From Phycisphaerales bacterium (lineage in GTDB: Bacteria > Planctomycetota > Phycisphaerae > Phycisphaerales > UBA1924): a stretch of DNA of 52,298 nucleotides. Position numbers and translations under genes: made by a program. This document shows, in pieces, positions 26,904 to 35,086 of this stretch (position 1 is its first letter; each line of letters starts with the position of its first letter). Below the pieces are notes generated by a model. That model was not told the origin of the DNA, did no database searches, and saw only the letters and a program-made list of their open reading frames with translations. The DNA is taken from positions 1-52,298 of the forward strand of contig JAJDDM010000031.1 of assembly GCA_029260315.1 (NCBI GenBank). The letters run 5' to 3'.

Positions 26904-28742
26904 ATGAGCGTCCATCCTGCGATGCTCGCGGCGCTGCTCTTGCTCATCGTCGCGCCTCGGGCCGTGGCCCAGTCCGCGCCCGCGGGCAACGCCCACCCGC
27001 AGGCGAGCGTCGCCGAGGTCTCCGCCCAGCCGTTCGGCGAGATTCTCGAGGCGCCCTCGGGGACGCTCGCCGAGAAGCTCGCGTTCGCCGAGCAGCTCGA
27101 CCTTGATCCACTGCGCGACCTGGCGGTATTCCACGGCGGGCGGGTGAAGATCGTCGACACGCTGGCGCGCGAGACCGTCGCGGCGTTGACGGGTCGCGAT
27201 CGCTTTGAGACGTTTTTGGAAGTCCCAACCGGGGATGGCGTCGAGCTCGAGGAGCGTTCGTTCGATCCGCTGTTCACGATGCTCGACGCGGCGATCGATC
27301 CGATGTGGTACGCCCACGAGCCGCTGCTGCACATCGAGTACCTGCCGCTGCGCCGCAAGATCATCGAGCTGTCGATCCCGATACCGCCGGGCGCGAGCGA
27401 GGCGCAGGCCCGCGAGATCGAGGCCCTGCGCGAGCGTGAGCTGAAGCTGACGCGGGTCTCGCTCGGGGCTGTGTACAACCTCTTGCCGACGCTCGAGCGG
27501 CAGTACGCGGACAGCGGCCCGTTCCAGGACGGGATCGCCGATATCCGCGGCGCTCTCTCGCGGTTCGATCGCGCGGGCGATGCGATGAAGCTGGTTGCGC
27601 CAGACAGCGAATCGGACACCTGGCACCACATCGCCGAGACCGACTACCCGAGGAGCGAGGAGGTTAACGCGATCGCCCTCGCCCTCGGGAACGCGTGGCG
27701 GGCGCGCGACGCGGCGGAGGTCAACCAGCGCGTCCAGGAACTCGCGGCGATCCTGCCGATGATCAACGCCGAGACGTACCCGGGCTCGCGCCGTGGCCTC
27801 GAACTCGCCTACAACCGCGCCAACACGTTCACCTGGGGCTACTGGATCTACCTGCTCGCGACGGTCGTGCTGCTGCTGGCGGTGACGATACAGCGCAAGG
27901 GCCTGCGGATCGCCGGGGTGTCGCTGCTGATGTTGGCGATCGGCCTGCACGGGCTCGGCTTTGTTGCGAGGTGTCTCATCGCCGAGCGCTGGGCAATTCA
28001 GAACCAGTTCGAGTCGATGATCGGGGTGAGCCTGTTCGGGGCGCTACTCGCGACGGGGATCATGTTCGCGCGCAAGAGCTGGCTGCTCGGGGCGGCGGCC
28101 GCGGCGATGGGTTTTCTCGTGCTTATCACGGCGACCGAGGCGCAGATCCCAGGCAAGAGCATCGGGCGCGAGGCCGCGATCCTGAATACCAGCGTGCTGC
28201 TCAAGTATCATGTGACGACGGTGCTGACCAGCTACGGTCTGATCACGCTGGGATTCGTGCTGAGCCTGTTCTTTCTGGTGAGTTATTACGCGCGGCGGCT
28301 CGGGCCGGGGTCCGAGGGCGCGGCTCTCGGCGCGACGAGCCGCGACCGTGAGGGAGCGGACGATGGTGCAAGTCCATCCGCCAACACAAGGGACGCCCAA
28401 GCAATCGCAACTCCCCGGCGCAAGGCAATCACCGGCGTCCTGCGCGACCTCGACCGCGCGACCATGACCGTCCTCCAGCTCGCGTTCTGGACCCTCGGCG
28501 TCGGCGTGCTCCTCGGCGCGTGGTGGGCGGACCACTCGTGGGGGCGCTGGTGGGCGTTCGATCCCAAGGAAACATGGGCCCTGGCGACGTGGATCATTTA
28601 CCTGATCGTGATCCATGTGCGCCCGGTGGCGAAGAACCGCGAGCTGGCGACGGCGTGGCTGAGCGTGCTTGGGTTTATCGTGATGCTGTGGACGTACTTC
28701 GGGGTGAATCTGCTGCTGCCGGGGTTGCATAGCTACGCCTAA
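26904..28742 (+). CDS. ccsA: CcsA/ResC-like heme lyase subunit
   Basis: A protein of about 612 residues with a signal peptide or first helix (PAMLAALLLLIVAPRAVAQ), a soluble region of about 280 residues, then a polytopic part carrying the CcsA/ResC tryptophan-rich heme-handling motif WGRWWAFDPKETWAL. With ResB it makes the system II cytochrome c synthetase required by ActA, ActE and subunit II. ATG 26904 gives a clean signal peptide. An earlier ATG at 26766 overlaps the resB stop but its extra residues are mostly encoded by the palindromic repeat. A loop of about 40 residues before the WWD-type helix includes an in-frame repeat arm. Confidence 0.85.
   Translation: MSVHPAMLAALLLLIVAPRAVAQSAPAGNAHPQASVAEVSAQPFGEILEAPSGTLAEKLAFAEQLDLDPLRDLAVFHGGRVKIVDTLARETVAALTGRDRFETFLEVPTGDGVELEERSFDPLFTMLDAAIDPMWYAHEPLLHIEYLPLRRKIIELSIPIPPGASEAQAREIEALRERELKLTRVSLGAVYNLLPTLERQYADSGPFQDGIADIRGALSRFDRAGDAMKLVAPDSESDTWHHIAETDYPRSEEVNAIALALGNAWRARDAAEVNQRVQELAAILPMINAETYPGSRRGLELAYNRANTFTWGYWIYLLATVVLLLAVTIQRKGLRIAGVSLLMLAIGLHGLGFVARCLIAERWAIQNQFESMIGVSLFGALLATGIMFARKSWLLGAAAAAMGFLVLITATEAQIPGKSIGREAAILNTSVLLKYHVTTVLTSYGLITLGFVLSLFFLVSYYARRLGPGSEGAALGATSRDREGADDGASPSANTRDAQAIATPRRKAITGVLRDLDRATMTVLQLAFWTLGVGVLLGAWWADHSWGRWWAFDPKETWALATWIIYLIVIHVRPVAKNRELATAWLSVLGFIVMLWTYFGVNLLLPGLHSYA
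28335..28360 (+). repeat. Palindrome arm embedded in frame in ccsA
   Basis: ACGAGCCGCGACCGTGAGGG plus AGCGG is the same 25-base sequence as the left arm at 26807-26831. Here it is translated (SRDREGA) within a hydrophilic loop of the CcsA-like protein, between two membrane helices, so the reading frame is kept. Confidence 0.85.
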
Positions 28743-28820
28743 CATTGGCTGAGTCGGCTCTTGCTGGGGACGGTTATGCGGGCATGAGGGCTTGATAGGC
28801 CCAAGATCAAATGGTCTCAT

Positions 28821-29159
28821 GTGTTACCAATCGTTGGATGGCTCGTTGTCAATCCCTTGCTGCTCGACTCGGTTCCGATCACAGAATGGGTGATCGCTGC
28901 GGGCGGATCAAAGTTGCAGGTGGCCCTCACATACGGCGCGTTTGCTTTAGTCCTCTATGGCTTCCCGCTTGCCATCCTTGGCCGCGCTCTGGCCGGGCGA
29001 AACACAGCGAGAAAGAGGCTTGTCGCTGATGGTCATGCCTGCGGACGTTGCTGGGGACTATTCGAGAACCAAGATAAGCGACTCCCCTTCGATGATTTCG
29101 TGGTTTGCAAGGACTGCGATGCAATCCTCCGAGGGAGGAAGGCCGATCGGAGTGCGTAG
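28821..29159 (+). CDS. Small membrane protein with C-terminal zinc-ribbon-like motif
   Basis: A protein of about 112 residues read from GTG 28821. Two hydrophobic segments are followed by a CxxC pair (HACGRCWGLF) and a second pair (VVCKDCDAI) 24 residues on, the spacing of a small zinc ribbon. I do not recognise the family. The base composition is lower in GC than in the neighbours. There is no clear ribosome-binding site and the start is uncertain. The paired cysteines are the main reason to believe it is a real gene. Confidence 0.5.
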   Translation: MLPIVGWLVVNPLLLDSVPITEWVIAAGGSKLQVALTYGAFALVLYGFPLAILGRALAGRNTARKRLVADGHACGRCWGLFENQDKRLPFDDFVVCKDCDAILRGRKADRSA

Positions 29160-29221
29160 GCATCCGGCACATCCGGCAATGGTACTGGCAACAGTGTGTA
29201 GCAAAGTCACTCGCAGAAGTC

Positions 29222-29449
29222 ATGGCCCCGCAACGCACAAGCTTCGCCCCACGGATCCTTTGCGGCCAAGCCGCCATCCGCAGCACCGGAGTGCCTGTCG
29301 CGACGATCGTCCGCTCTGTCGCGAGCGGGATGACTGTCACAGAGATAGCCGACGCGTTTCCGGAGTTGGGGGCCGAGGACGTTCAGGCTGCCTTGGAGTA
29401 TGCCGCGGCCCTTGCTTGGGATCGGGCGTTGCCTGTGGGACCGGGTTGA
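29222..29449 (+). CDS. DUF433-family antitoxin-like protein
   Basis: A 75-residue protein that fits DUF433 along its length: RILCGQAAIRSTGVPVATIV, then MTVTEIADAFPELGAEDVQAALEYAA, a degenerate winged-helix domain. DUF433 proteins usually act as antitoxins next to a DUF5615 PIN-like toxin. No such partner is present here; the next gene, 26 bases on, belongs to a separate VapBC pair. The frame is open upstream, but ATG 29222 starts the family similarity. Confidence 0.7.
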   Translation: MAPQRTSFAPRILCGQAAIRSTGVPVATIVRSVASGMTVTEIADAFPELGAEDVQAALEYAAALAWDRALPVGPG

Positions 29450-29475
29450 GACGGGGACGGCTATCATTTGGCATC

Positions 29476-29730
29476 ATGTCGAAGAACGACCCCATCCCAA
29501 GCGGGCTTCGGGACCGGATCAAGCGACTCGCCGACGAACTCGGCGTGTCTGAAGGGGAGGCTTTGGATCAAGCCGTCAGTCACCTTGAGTCGGAGCTGGC
29601 GCTCGCCAACGGCAAGCCGGAGAAGTCGGCGTACGAGATCCTGAAGGAGATCGGCGCGATCGGCTGCATCGAAGGCCCGGGCGACAAGAGCACCAACCCG
29701 AAGTACTTTGATGATTTCGGCCGCGCCTAA
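29476..29730 (+). CDS. VapB-like antitoxin
   Basis: An 84-residue protein. The first half looks like a short DNA-binding ribbon-helix-helix type domain (GLRDRIKRLADELGVSEGEAL). The second half ends IGCIEGPGDKSTNPKYFDDFG, a tail common in antitoxins of PIN-domain toxins. Its stop codon overlaps the start of the PIN-domain gene by 20 bases, so the two are coupled. It should bind and neutralise that nuclease and repress the operon. Confidence 0.75.
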   Translation: MSKNDPIPSGLRDRIKRLADELGVSEGEALDQAVSHLESELALANGKPEKSAYEILKEIGAIGCIEGPGDKSTNPKYFDDFGRA

Positions 29731-30142
29731 CGCCATACTCCTCGACGCGGGGCCGCTCTACGCGTTCTATGACCGGGGCGACGCTCGCCATGCGGACTCG
29801 ATCCCCCTGCTGAGTCGGTTCTCGGGGCGCATATTCACGACCTGGCCGGTCGTGACCGAGGCGGCTTGGCTGCTTCGGCGGGATCCGCTCGGCATCGACA
29901 AGCTCTTTGAGTCACTGGAAAAAGGCGCATTTCGCATCGCGTCCATTGATCGGGAAGCGATGCCCTGGATTCGCAGCTTCCTGCGCCGTTACGCGGACTT
30001 GCCCGCGCAGCTTGCGGACGCTTCGCTCGTCTATCTTGCTCAGCGACACGGCGTCCGGCGTGTGTTTACGTTCGATCGCAGAGACTTCAGCGTCTACCGC
30101 CTGGACGACGGCTCGGCGCTCGAGATCCTTCCCGCGCCATGA
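29711..30142 (+). CDS. VapC-like PIN-domain ribonuclease toxin
   Basis: A 143-residue PIN domain. The acidic active-site residues expected for a Mg-dependent RNase are visible: Asp12 (ILLDAGPL), Glu50 (VVTEAAWLL), Asp103 (LADASLVYLA) and Asp122 (FTFDRRDF). VapC toxins cut tRNA or rRNA. Starts at TTG 29708 or ATG 29711 are possible. The gene overlaps the antitoxin at its 5' end and the DNA glycosylase at its 3' end (ATGA), so the three are probably co-transcribed. Confidence 0.83.
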   Translation: MISAAPNAILLDAGPLYAFYDRGDARHADSIPLLSRFSGRIFTTWPVVTEAAWLLRRDPLGIDKLFESLEKGAFRIASIDREAMPWIRSFLRRYADLPAQLADASLVYLAQRHGVRRVFTFDRRDFSVYRLDDGSALEILPAP

Positions 30143-30795
30143 ACTCCTCTGCGTCCTCCGCGAGACCTCGGCGCACGCCGCGTTCCATCCTCTCCAGATC
30201 CGTCTATCAGCGAGCATCGCCCGACCTCGCCAAAGCCCTCCTCGGCCAGACCCTCGTCCGCGTCCTCAACGGCGTTCGCCTCGCAGGCCGCATCGTCGAG
30301 ACCGAGGCCTACTGCGGCGTCAAAGACAAGGCCGCTCACGCCTTCGCCGGCCGGCGCACCGCTCGCAACGAGTCCATGTACGCCGCCGCGGGCGCCGCCT
30401 ACGTCTACTTCACCTACGGCATGCACCACTGCTTCAACGTCGTCGCAGGCGAGATCGACGAGCCCGTCGCCGTGCTGATCCGCGCCCTCGAGCCGACCGA
30501 GGGCCATGAGCGCATGACCGTCCATCGTGCGAGCAAACGCGCCGCACCCCTGAAAGACACGGACCTCTGCTCCGGCCCGGCCAAGCTCTGCCAGGCCCTG
30601 GCGATCGACCGCACGCTCGACGGCGAGGATCTGACCACCAGCACCCGAATCTTCATCGAGAAAACCCGTCAAGGACCGATAGATCCCGCGACATTGGTGA
30701 ATCGACCCAGAATCGGCGTCGATTACGCAGAGGAATGGGCGACCCGCCCGCTGCGGTGGTATATCCGGGGATCGGCGCATGTGAGCGTGCGTTGA
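30139..30795 (+). CDS. 3-methyladenine DNA glycosylase (MPG/AAG family)
   Basis: A 218-residue protein matching the Aag/MPG family over its length: LAKALLGQTLVRVLNG, the catalytic Glu in IVETEAYCG, HAFAGRRTARNESMY, YVYFTYGMHHCFNVVA and CSGPAKLCQALAI. It excises alkylated purines such as 3-methyladenine in base excision repair. Length is normal for the bacterial family. It overlaps the VapC stop by four bases, an unusual link between a toxin-antitoxin pair and a repair gene. Confidence 0.9.
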   Translation: MNSSASSARPRRTPRSILSRSVYQRASPDLAKALLGQTLVRVLNGVRLAGRIVETEAYCGVKDKAAHAFAGRRTARNESMYAAAGAAYVYFTYGMHHCFNVVAGEIDEPVAVLIRALEPTEGHERMTVHRASKRAAPLKDTDLCSGPAKLCQALAIDRTLDGEDLTTSTRIFIEKTRQGPIDPATLVNRPRIGVDYAEEWATRPLRWYIRGSAHVSVR

Positions 30796-30932
30796 CGCGG
30801 CGCAGGTTCGACGAGAACGGCGAGTCCGGCGAAACCAGCGCGATTCGCCGGTGGGCCGACGGGCGCGGGTTGCGCCCCTAGAATAGAACCGCCCCGCAAG
30901 GGCGCTTCGAGAGTTCCGAGGAGTTGCACGCC

Positions 30933-31346
30933 GTGTCCGAGACGCCCGTGATTGACTGGAAGAAGATAAGAGAGATAGGCGGCATCTATCCCCAGAGCGC
31001 CTACGACTTCGTGCGCCACGGGCTCATGCACACCGTCAAGCTCGTCCACGGCGAGCAGTCCCTGCACCTCGACCTCCCGCCCGAGGATGAGTCCCGCCAC
31101 GTCAACGGCCAGCAGCTCTGCTTCGGCCTCAAGGACTTCGCCATCGAGCGCTACGGCCTGCTCGCCCAGGTCGTCCTCGGGCACATGCACATCCGGCGCA
31201 CCGAGGACTTCGGCAGAATCATCTTCGCGATGGTCGAGGGCGGGCTGATGCGCAAGACCGAGCACGACAACTTCGAGGACTTCCAGGGCATGTACGACTT
31301 CGATGAGGTCTTCGGCTCGCTCGAGCCCAGCGAGAAGGCCGCCTGA
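30933..31346 (+). CDS. Minf_1886-family protein
   Basis: A 137-residue protein that fits the uncharacterised Minf_1886 family, restricted largely to Planctomycetes and Verrucomicrobia: YPQSAYDFVRHGLMHTV, then RHVNGQQLCFGLKDFAIERYGLLAQVVL, RRTEDFGRIIFAMVEGGLM and a final MYDFDEVF. Function is unknown. GTG 30933 is chosen because GAGGAG lies at 30918-30923; TTG 30924 would overlap it. It stands alone between the glycosylase gene and a repeat. Confidence 0.82.
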   Translation: MSETPVIDWKKIREIGGIYPQSAYDFVRHGLMHTVKLVHGEQSLHLDLPPEDESRHVNGQQLCFGLKDFAIERYGLLAQVVLGHMHIRRTEDFGRIIFAMVEGGLMRKTEHDNFEDFQGMYDFDEVFGSLEPSEKAA

Positions 31347-31366
31347 GATTGACCGACATTACCGCC

Positions 31367-31455
31367 CGTGCCACCGCCGCTGCTCTGAGCGGTCGGTGCT
31401 TTGGCGCGAATGAGGCAAGGAGCACCAACCATGCAAAGCCATGGTTGGTGGCACG
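31367..31455. repeat. Twin-hairpin repeat, copy 1
   Basis: Two hairpins lie inside a larger inverted repeat that runs from CGTGCCACC at 31367 to GGTGGCACG at 31455. Its last 37 bases are identical, in reverse complement, to 36129-36165 or nearly so, and the rest aligns with 36166-36219. It fills much of the 230-bp gap before the permease gene. Confidence 0.85.
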
Positions 31456-31577
31456 GGCCACGACGCTTCTTCATACCACGCCACCGATTCCTGGCCGCAC
31501 ATGAATCCCGCAATTCACTCCTGACATCCCCAGATCGCGGTTATCACACCCGCCCCGATAGCCGATACGCTTGAGCG

Positions 31578-33194
31578 ATGGGCGAGAACCCGAAGAAGAA
31601 GACCGCACGCAAGGCCGCCAAGAAGGCGGGCAAGAAAACCGCCAAGAAGGCGACGCGGTCGTCCAAATCCACATCCTCCTCGGCGAAGGGCGAAGGCGGC
31701 GATCGCTGGCTCGACCGCCACCTCTGGGACGTCCAGCCCGTCCGCGACGTGCTCGTCGTCGTCGGCATCATCGCTCTGTTCTGGCTCGGCCAGAAGATCA
31801 GCATCGTCACCGTCCCCCTCCTCTTGGCGATGCTCTTCGCCTATCTGCTCGAGCCCGTCGTGCGGCTGCTCATGGGCAGAACCCGCCTGGAACGCCGCGG
31901 CTCGGTCATCGCGATCCTCGCGGCCATGGTCGTCTTCATCGTCGTGCCCGCCGCGATTGGCGTCACCTTCGGCGTCGTCCAGGGCGTCGGGCTCATCGGA
32001 CGCATGGCCAACAACGCGACGCTGGTCTATGAGAGCGTCGACGCCAGCCGAGCCGCGGCGGACGCGCGCGCGAACCTCGCGTCGATGACCACGCAGGACA
32101 TGCTCGACGAGCAGGCAAGCGACGAGGCGTCGGAGGGCGAGCTGGGCGACGATCTGGGGAGTAGCTCGGGCGATAGCGCCCAGCCGGGAGGCTCGGACAC
32201 AGATCCCGAGGTCGAGTCGGACGAAGAGCCGACCGAATCAATCGCCACACCCGGCGATGCGCAAACACTCGAAGTCATTGATCAGGCGATCTACGACCAG
32301 AACAAACATGATCTCGAGCAACTCCAGGAGGAGGCCCGCGTCAGGCGTGCCCGCGTCGAATCAGATTCCGGCAACGCTTGGATCTGGCTGCACGACCAGC
32401 TCGTCCAGGCCGAGGCATCCGGCACGCTGGACGCCATGTTCCGCGTCGTCCGCAACTGGCTGGACGCCAACGCCGACCAGCTCGCCAGCAGCGCCGCGAC
32501 CACGGGCGCGAACGTCCTCCAGACGACGTTCTCGTTCCTGGGGCGCGCCTTTGCGATCTTCTTCATGGTCTTCCTGACGGCGTTCTTCTTCTTCTTCATG
32601 GCCACCGGCTGGCCCAAGGTCCAGCTCTTCGTCGCAAAGCTCATCCCCGACAAGAACCGCGAGTTGGTCACCGACCTCGGCGGCAAGTTCGACCAGGTCA
32701 TCAACGCCTTCATCCGCGGGCGGCTCACCATCGCCTTCATCCAATCGATCGTCTTCACGCTCGGCTATTTCATCATCGGCGTCCCGGCGGCGTTCATCCT
32801 CGGGCCGATCGTCGCGATCCTCAGCATCGTGCCGTACCTGGCCTCGGTCGGCATCCCCGTCTCGATCGTCCTGCTGTGGTTCGAGAACCACACGGGGATC
32901 CGCGGCTCGATGTTCTATGTGCTCGCGGCGCCCACGATCTTCTACTTCATCGCCCAGGCGCTGGACGACTACGTCTGGACGCCGATGATCCAGGGCAAGA
33001 GCACCGGCATGTCCACCCCCGCGATCCTGTTCGCCTCGATCGCCGGCGGCGTGCTGTTCGGCTTCTTCGGCCTGCTGGTCGCGATCCCGCTGGCGGCGTG
33101 TATCAAGATCCTGCTCGACGAGATCTTCTGGCCGCACTTCAAGGCCTGGACCGAGGGCAAGACCAAGGATCTGCTGCCGTTCGGGCGGGAGTGA
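31578..33194 (+). CDS. AI-2E/PerM-family permease with Lys-rich N-terminus
   Basis: A 538-residue membrane protein of the PerM/AI-2E family: paired helices at about 55-125, and a C-terminal block with VINAFIRGRLTIAFIQSIVF, the LGPIVAILSIVPYL segment and LFGFFGLLVAIPLAA. The substrate is unknown; relatives export AI-2 or act as antiporters. Two features are odd. The first 40 residues are a Lys/Ala-rich tail (KKTARKAAKKAGKK), like histone H1 tails. An acidic, Ser-rich insert of about 90 residues lies between the first and second helical blocks. Family members are usually about 350 residues long. Confidence 0.85.
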   Translation: MGENPKKKTARKAAKKAGKKTAKKATRSSKSTSSSAKGEGGDRWLDRHLWDVQPVRDVLVVVGIIALFWLGQKISIVTVPLLLAMLFAYLLEPVVRLLMGRTRLERRGSVIAILAAMVVFIVVPAAIGVTFGVVQGVGLIGRMANNATLVYESVDASRAAADARANLASMTTQDMLDEQASDEASEGELGDDLGSSSGDSAQPGGSDTDPEVESDEEPTESIATPGDAQTLEVIDQAIYDQNKHDLEQLQEEARVRRARVESDSGNAWIWLHDQLVQAEASGTLDAMFRVVRNWLDANADQLASSAATTGANVLQTTFSFLGRAFAIFFMVFLTAFFFFFMATGWPKVQLFVAKLIPDKNRELVTDLGGKFDQVINAFIRGRLTIAFIQSIVFTLGYFIIGVPAAFILGPIVAILSIVPYLASVGIPVSIVLLWFENHTGIRGSMFYVLAAPTIFYFIAQALDDYVWTPMIQGKSTGMSTPAILFASIAGGVLFGFFGLLVAIPLAACIKILLDEIFWPHFKAWTEGKTKDLLPFGRE

Positions 33195-33220
33195 GCGCTG
33201 GCGAGTTCCGCGTGCCACCC

Positions 33221-33253
33221 GTGCCACCGACCTCGGCCTTGCGAGGTCGGTGC
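33221..33253. repeat. Palindrome related to the twin-hairpin repeat
   Basis: GTGCCACCGACCTCG and CGAGGTCGGTGC form a hairpin around GCCTTG. The outer GTGCCACC/GGTGC frame is the same as in the repeats at 31367 and 36128, but the stem sequence has changed on both sides together, which suggests compensatory change. Confidence 0.6.
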
Positions 33254-33276
33254 GGAGAGGAACGATGCTTGCAATG

Positions 33277-33365
33277 GAGGCCCTGGCGCGAGCCTGGGCT
33301 CTTCGCCCTCCAAGTGCCAACGGAGTTGTGTGCGCATCTGAAGCCCAGGCTCGCGCCAGGGCCTC
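33277..33365. repeat. 24-bp inverted repeat reaching the ABC permease stop
   Basis: Arms at 33277-33300 and 33342-33365 are exact reverse complements (core GGCCCTGGCGCGAGCCTGGG) around a 41-bp loop. The outer edge of the right arm overlaps the TAG stop of the minus-strand permease gene, as the related copy at 19680 does with another TAG. Confidence 0.8.
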
Positions 33366-35086
33366 TATTCGATCGCGGAAACTCCCTCTGCTGCGGACCC
33401 ATCCCCGAGTTCCGCCCTTCTACGCGCCGACTGCCACCTGCGCAACCGGACCTGGAACACCACCACGAGCACGGCGTATACCCCCACACCCAGCCCGGTC
33501 AGGATCTCCAGGTGCGGGCCGACATCGTCCGGCGAGAACTGCGAAACCGAGTTGGAGAGCTGCCCCGAGTTCTCAAAGAAGTTCGCCAGGCTCAGCCACA
33601 GGCCGACCGGCGGGCAGATAACGCCGACGTAGCAGCCGACCGTCCACGCCCCGAACGCCGCGAAGAAGATGATCATCGTGAACGCCGGCAGCATCCACAA
33701 GAGGAACGTGCTGACGACGAACGCCCGGGCCGAGTACCGCTCGCGGGCGCCCTGGATGAACAGCGCGACCAGCGACAGATAGACCACCGGCGCGAGCTGA
33801 TCCCACAGCCCACTCATCCGCGCGAGGAACAATCCCGAGCCGTCGGCGTGGCGCATCAGCACGAAGTACGTTCCGATCGTCAGCCCCGCCATCGCCAGCA
33901 CCACCGGCAGGCTGCTCGCGCCGTCGGAGTTCATCGGCACGCGATCCAGTCCGAGCTTCTTCGCCCGCCGAAGCTCGCGCATCTGCGTGTGCCGATTCGG
34001 CGTGATCAGGCTGATCATCAGCAGGCGGGCCATCCCGAACACCATCAGCAGCACCAGCAGCACGATGAACAGGAACAGCGCCGGCGGCATCCCATCCCCC
34101 GCCCCGCCGAACTGGGTCATCATCTGCCGGCTCAGCGCCCGCTCGCCCAGCACCGGCCACAGGCTCCCGACGATCAGCACGAGCATGCCCGTGTAGAACG
34201 CCAGGGCGTTCAGCTTGCTGAACGGGTGGCTGAACTCATCGTGCCACTTGCGCTGCACCACGCGATACAGGAACGAGAGCAGGAAGACCTGCACCATCAT
34301 CGTGAAGACCGTCGAGTGCAGCCGGAAGGTGAAGAACGGGATATCGCCCGTCTGGTTCAGCCCCGTGATCTGCTGCTGGGCCGCCGCCCGCAGGCCGGGG
34401 CTGGCGCTCTCCAGCTCGCCGGCGACCATCGCGAAGAATGTCGGACGCACCGTCAGATAGTCGAAGAACGTCAGCCCGAACCGGCTGAGCAGCGGCAGCA
34501 CCAGGTAGAGCAACACCACGAGCCCCTGGCTCATCATCGCCGCCTGACGCGGCTTGCTCGAGGCCATCCCCGCGACCATTCCGGTCATGTGGTACAGCCA
34601 GATGCTCGAGAAGAACACAAGATAGAAGTGCGCCATCTTGAGCGGGCTGATCTCGCCCACCACGATCGCAAAGCCCAGAAACGGCAGCGTCAGCGCGAAC
34701 AGGAAATACTCCCGCACCGGTAGGCCGAACAGATACCCCAGGATCTTCGCGTTCGGGCTCATCGGCGTCATCCGCAGATAATCCAGCAGCCCCTTCTCAC
34801 GCTCGACCGAGAGCTGGCTGGCGACCGCGCCCGTGCCCAGGAGCATCAGCACGATCCCCTGGATGACGATGATCGGAATGACCATCATCTTCGCGGCGTC
34901 CTGGGGCGAAGCGCCCCGCTCGACCGCAGGCAGGTACGTCACCGCCGAGATGAACGCCGTGGTCGTAAACGCGATCACGCCCCAGCTCAGGACGTGCTTG
35001 CTGCGCAGACGCGAGCGCACCGACTTGCCCCAGATCGGATTGCCGATCACAGTCGCGGCGTCGAGGTTCCTGGCGCCCCCGCTCAC
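33365..35086 (-). CDS. ABC-2 type transporter permease
   Basis: A 573-residue membrane protein with an N-terminal NPIWGKSVRSRLRSK and many helices. The pattern SQLSVEREKGLLDYLRMTPMSP is the one that ABC-2 permeases show before their second helix. It should work with the ATPase encoded just upstream, whose stop overlaps its GTG start by four bases (GTGA). The exported substrate is unknown; the gene order resembles gliding/Nat-type or antibiotic exporters. The C-terminal codons end in a dispersed repeat. Confidence 0.83.
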   Translation of the reverse strand: MSGGARNLDAATVIGNPIWGKSVRSRLRSKHVLSWGVIAFTTTAFISAVTYLPAVERGASPQDAAKMMVIPIIVIQGIVLMLLGTGAVASQLSVEREKGLLDYLRMTPMSPNAKILGYLFGLPVREYFLFALTLPFLGFAIVVGEISPLKMAHFYLVFFSSIWLYHMTGMVAGMASSKPRQAAMMSQGLVVLLYLVLPLLSRFGLTFFDYLTVRPTFFAMVAGELESASPGLRAAAQQQITGLNQTGDIPFFTFRLHSTVFTMMVQVFLLSFLYRVVQRKWHDEFSHPFSKLNALAFYTGMLVLIVGSLWPVLGERALSRQMMTQFGGAGDGMPPALFLFIVLLVLLMVFGMARLLMISLITPNRHTQMRELRRAKKLGLDRVPMNSDGASSLPVVLAMAGLTIGTYFVLMRHADGSGLFLARMSGLWDQLAPVVYLSLVALFIQGARERYSARAFVVSTFLLWMLPAFTMIIFFAAFGAWTVGCYVGVICPPVGLWLSLANFFENSGQLSNSVSQFSPDDVGPHLEILTGLGVGVYAVLVVVFQVRLRRWQSARRRAELGDGSAAEGVSAIE

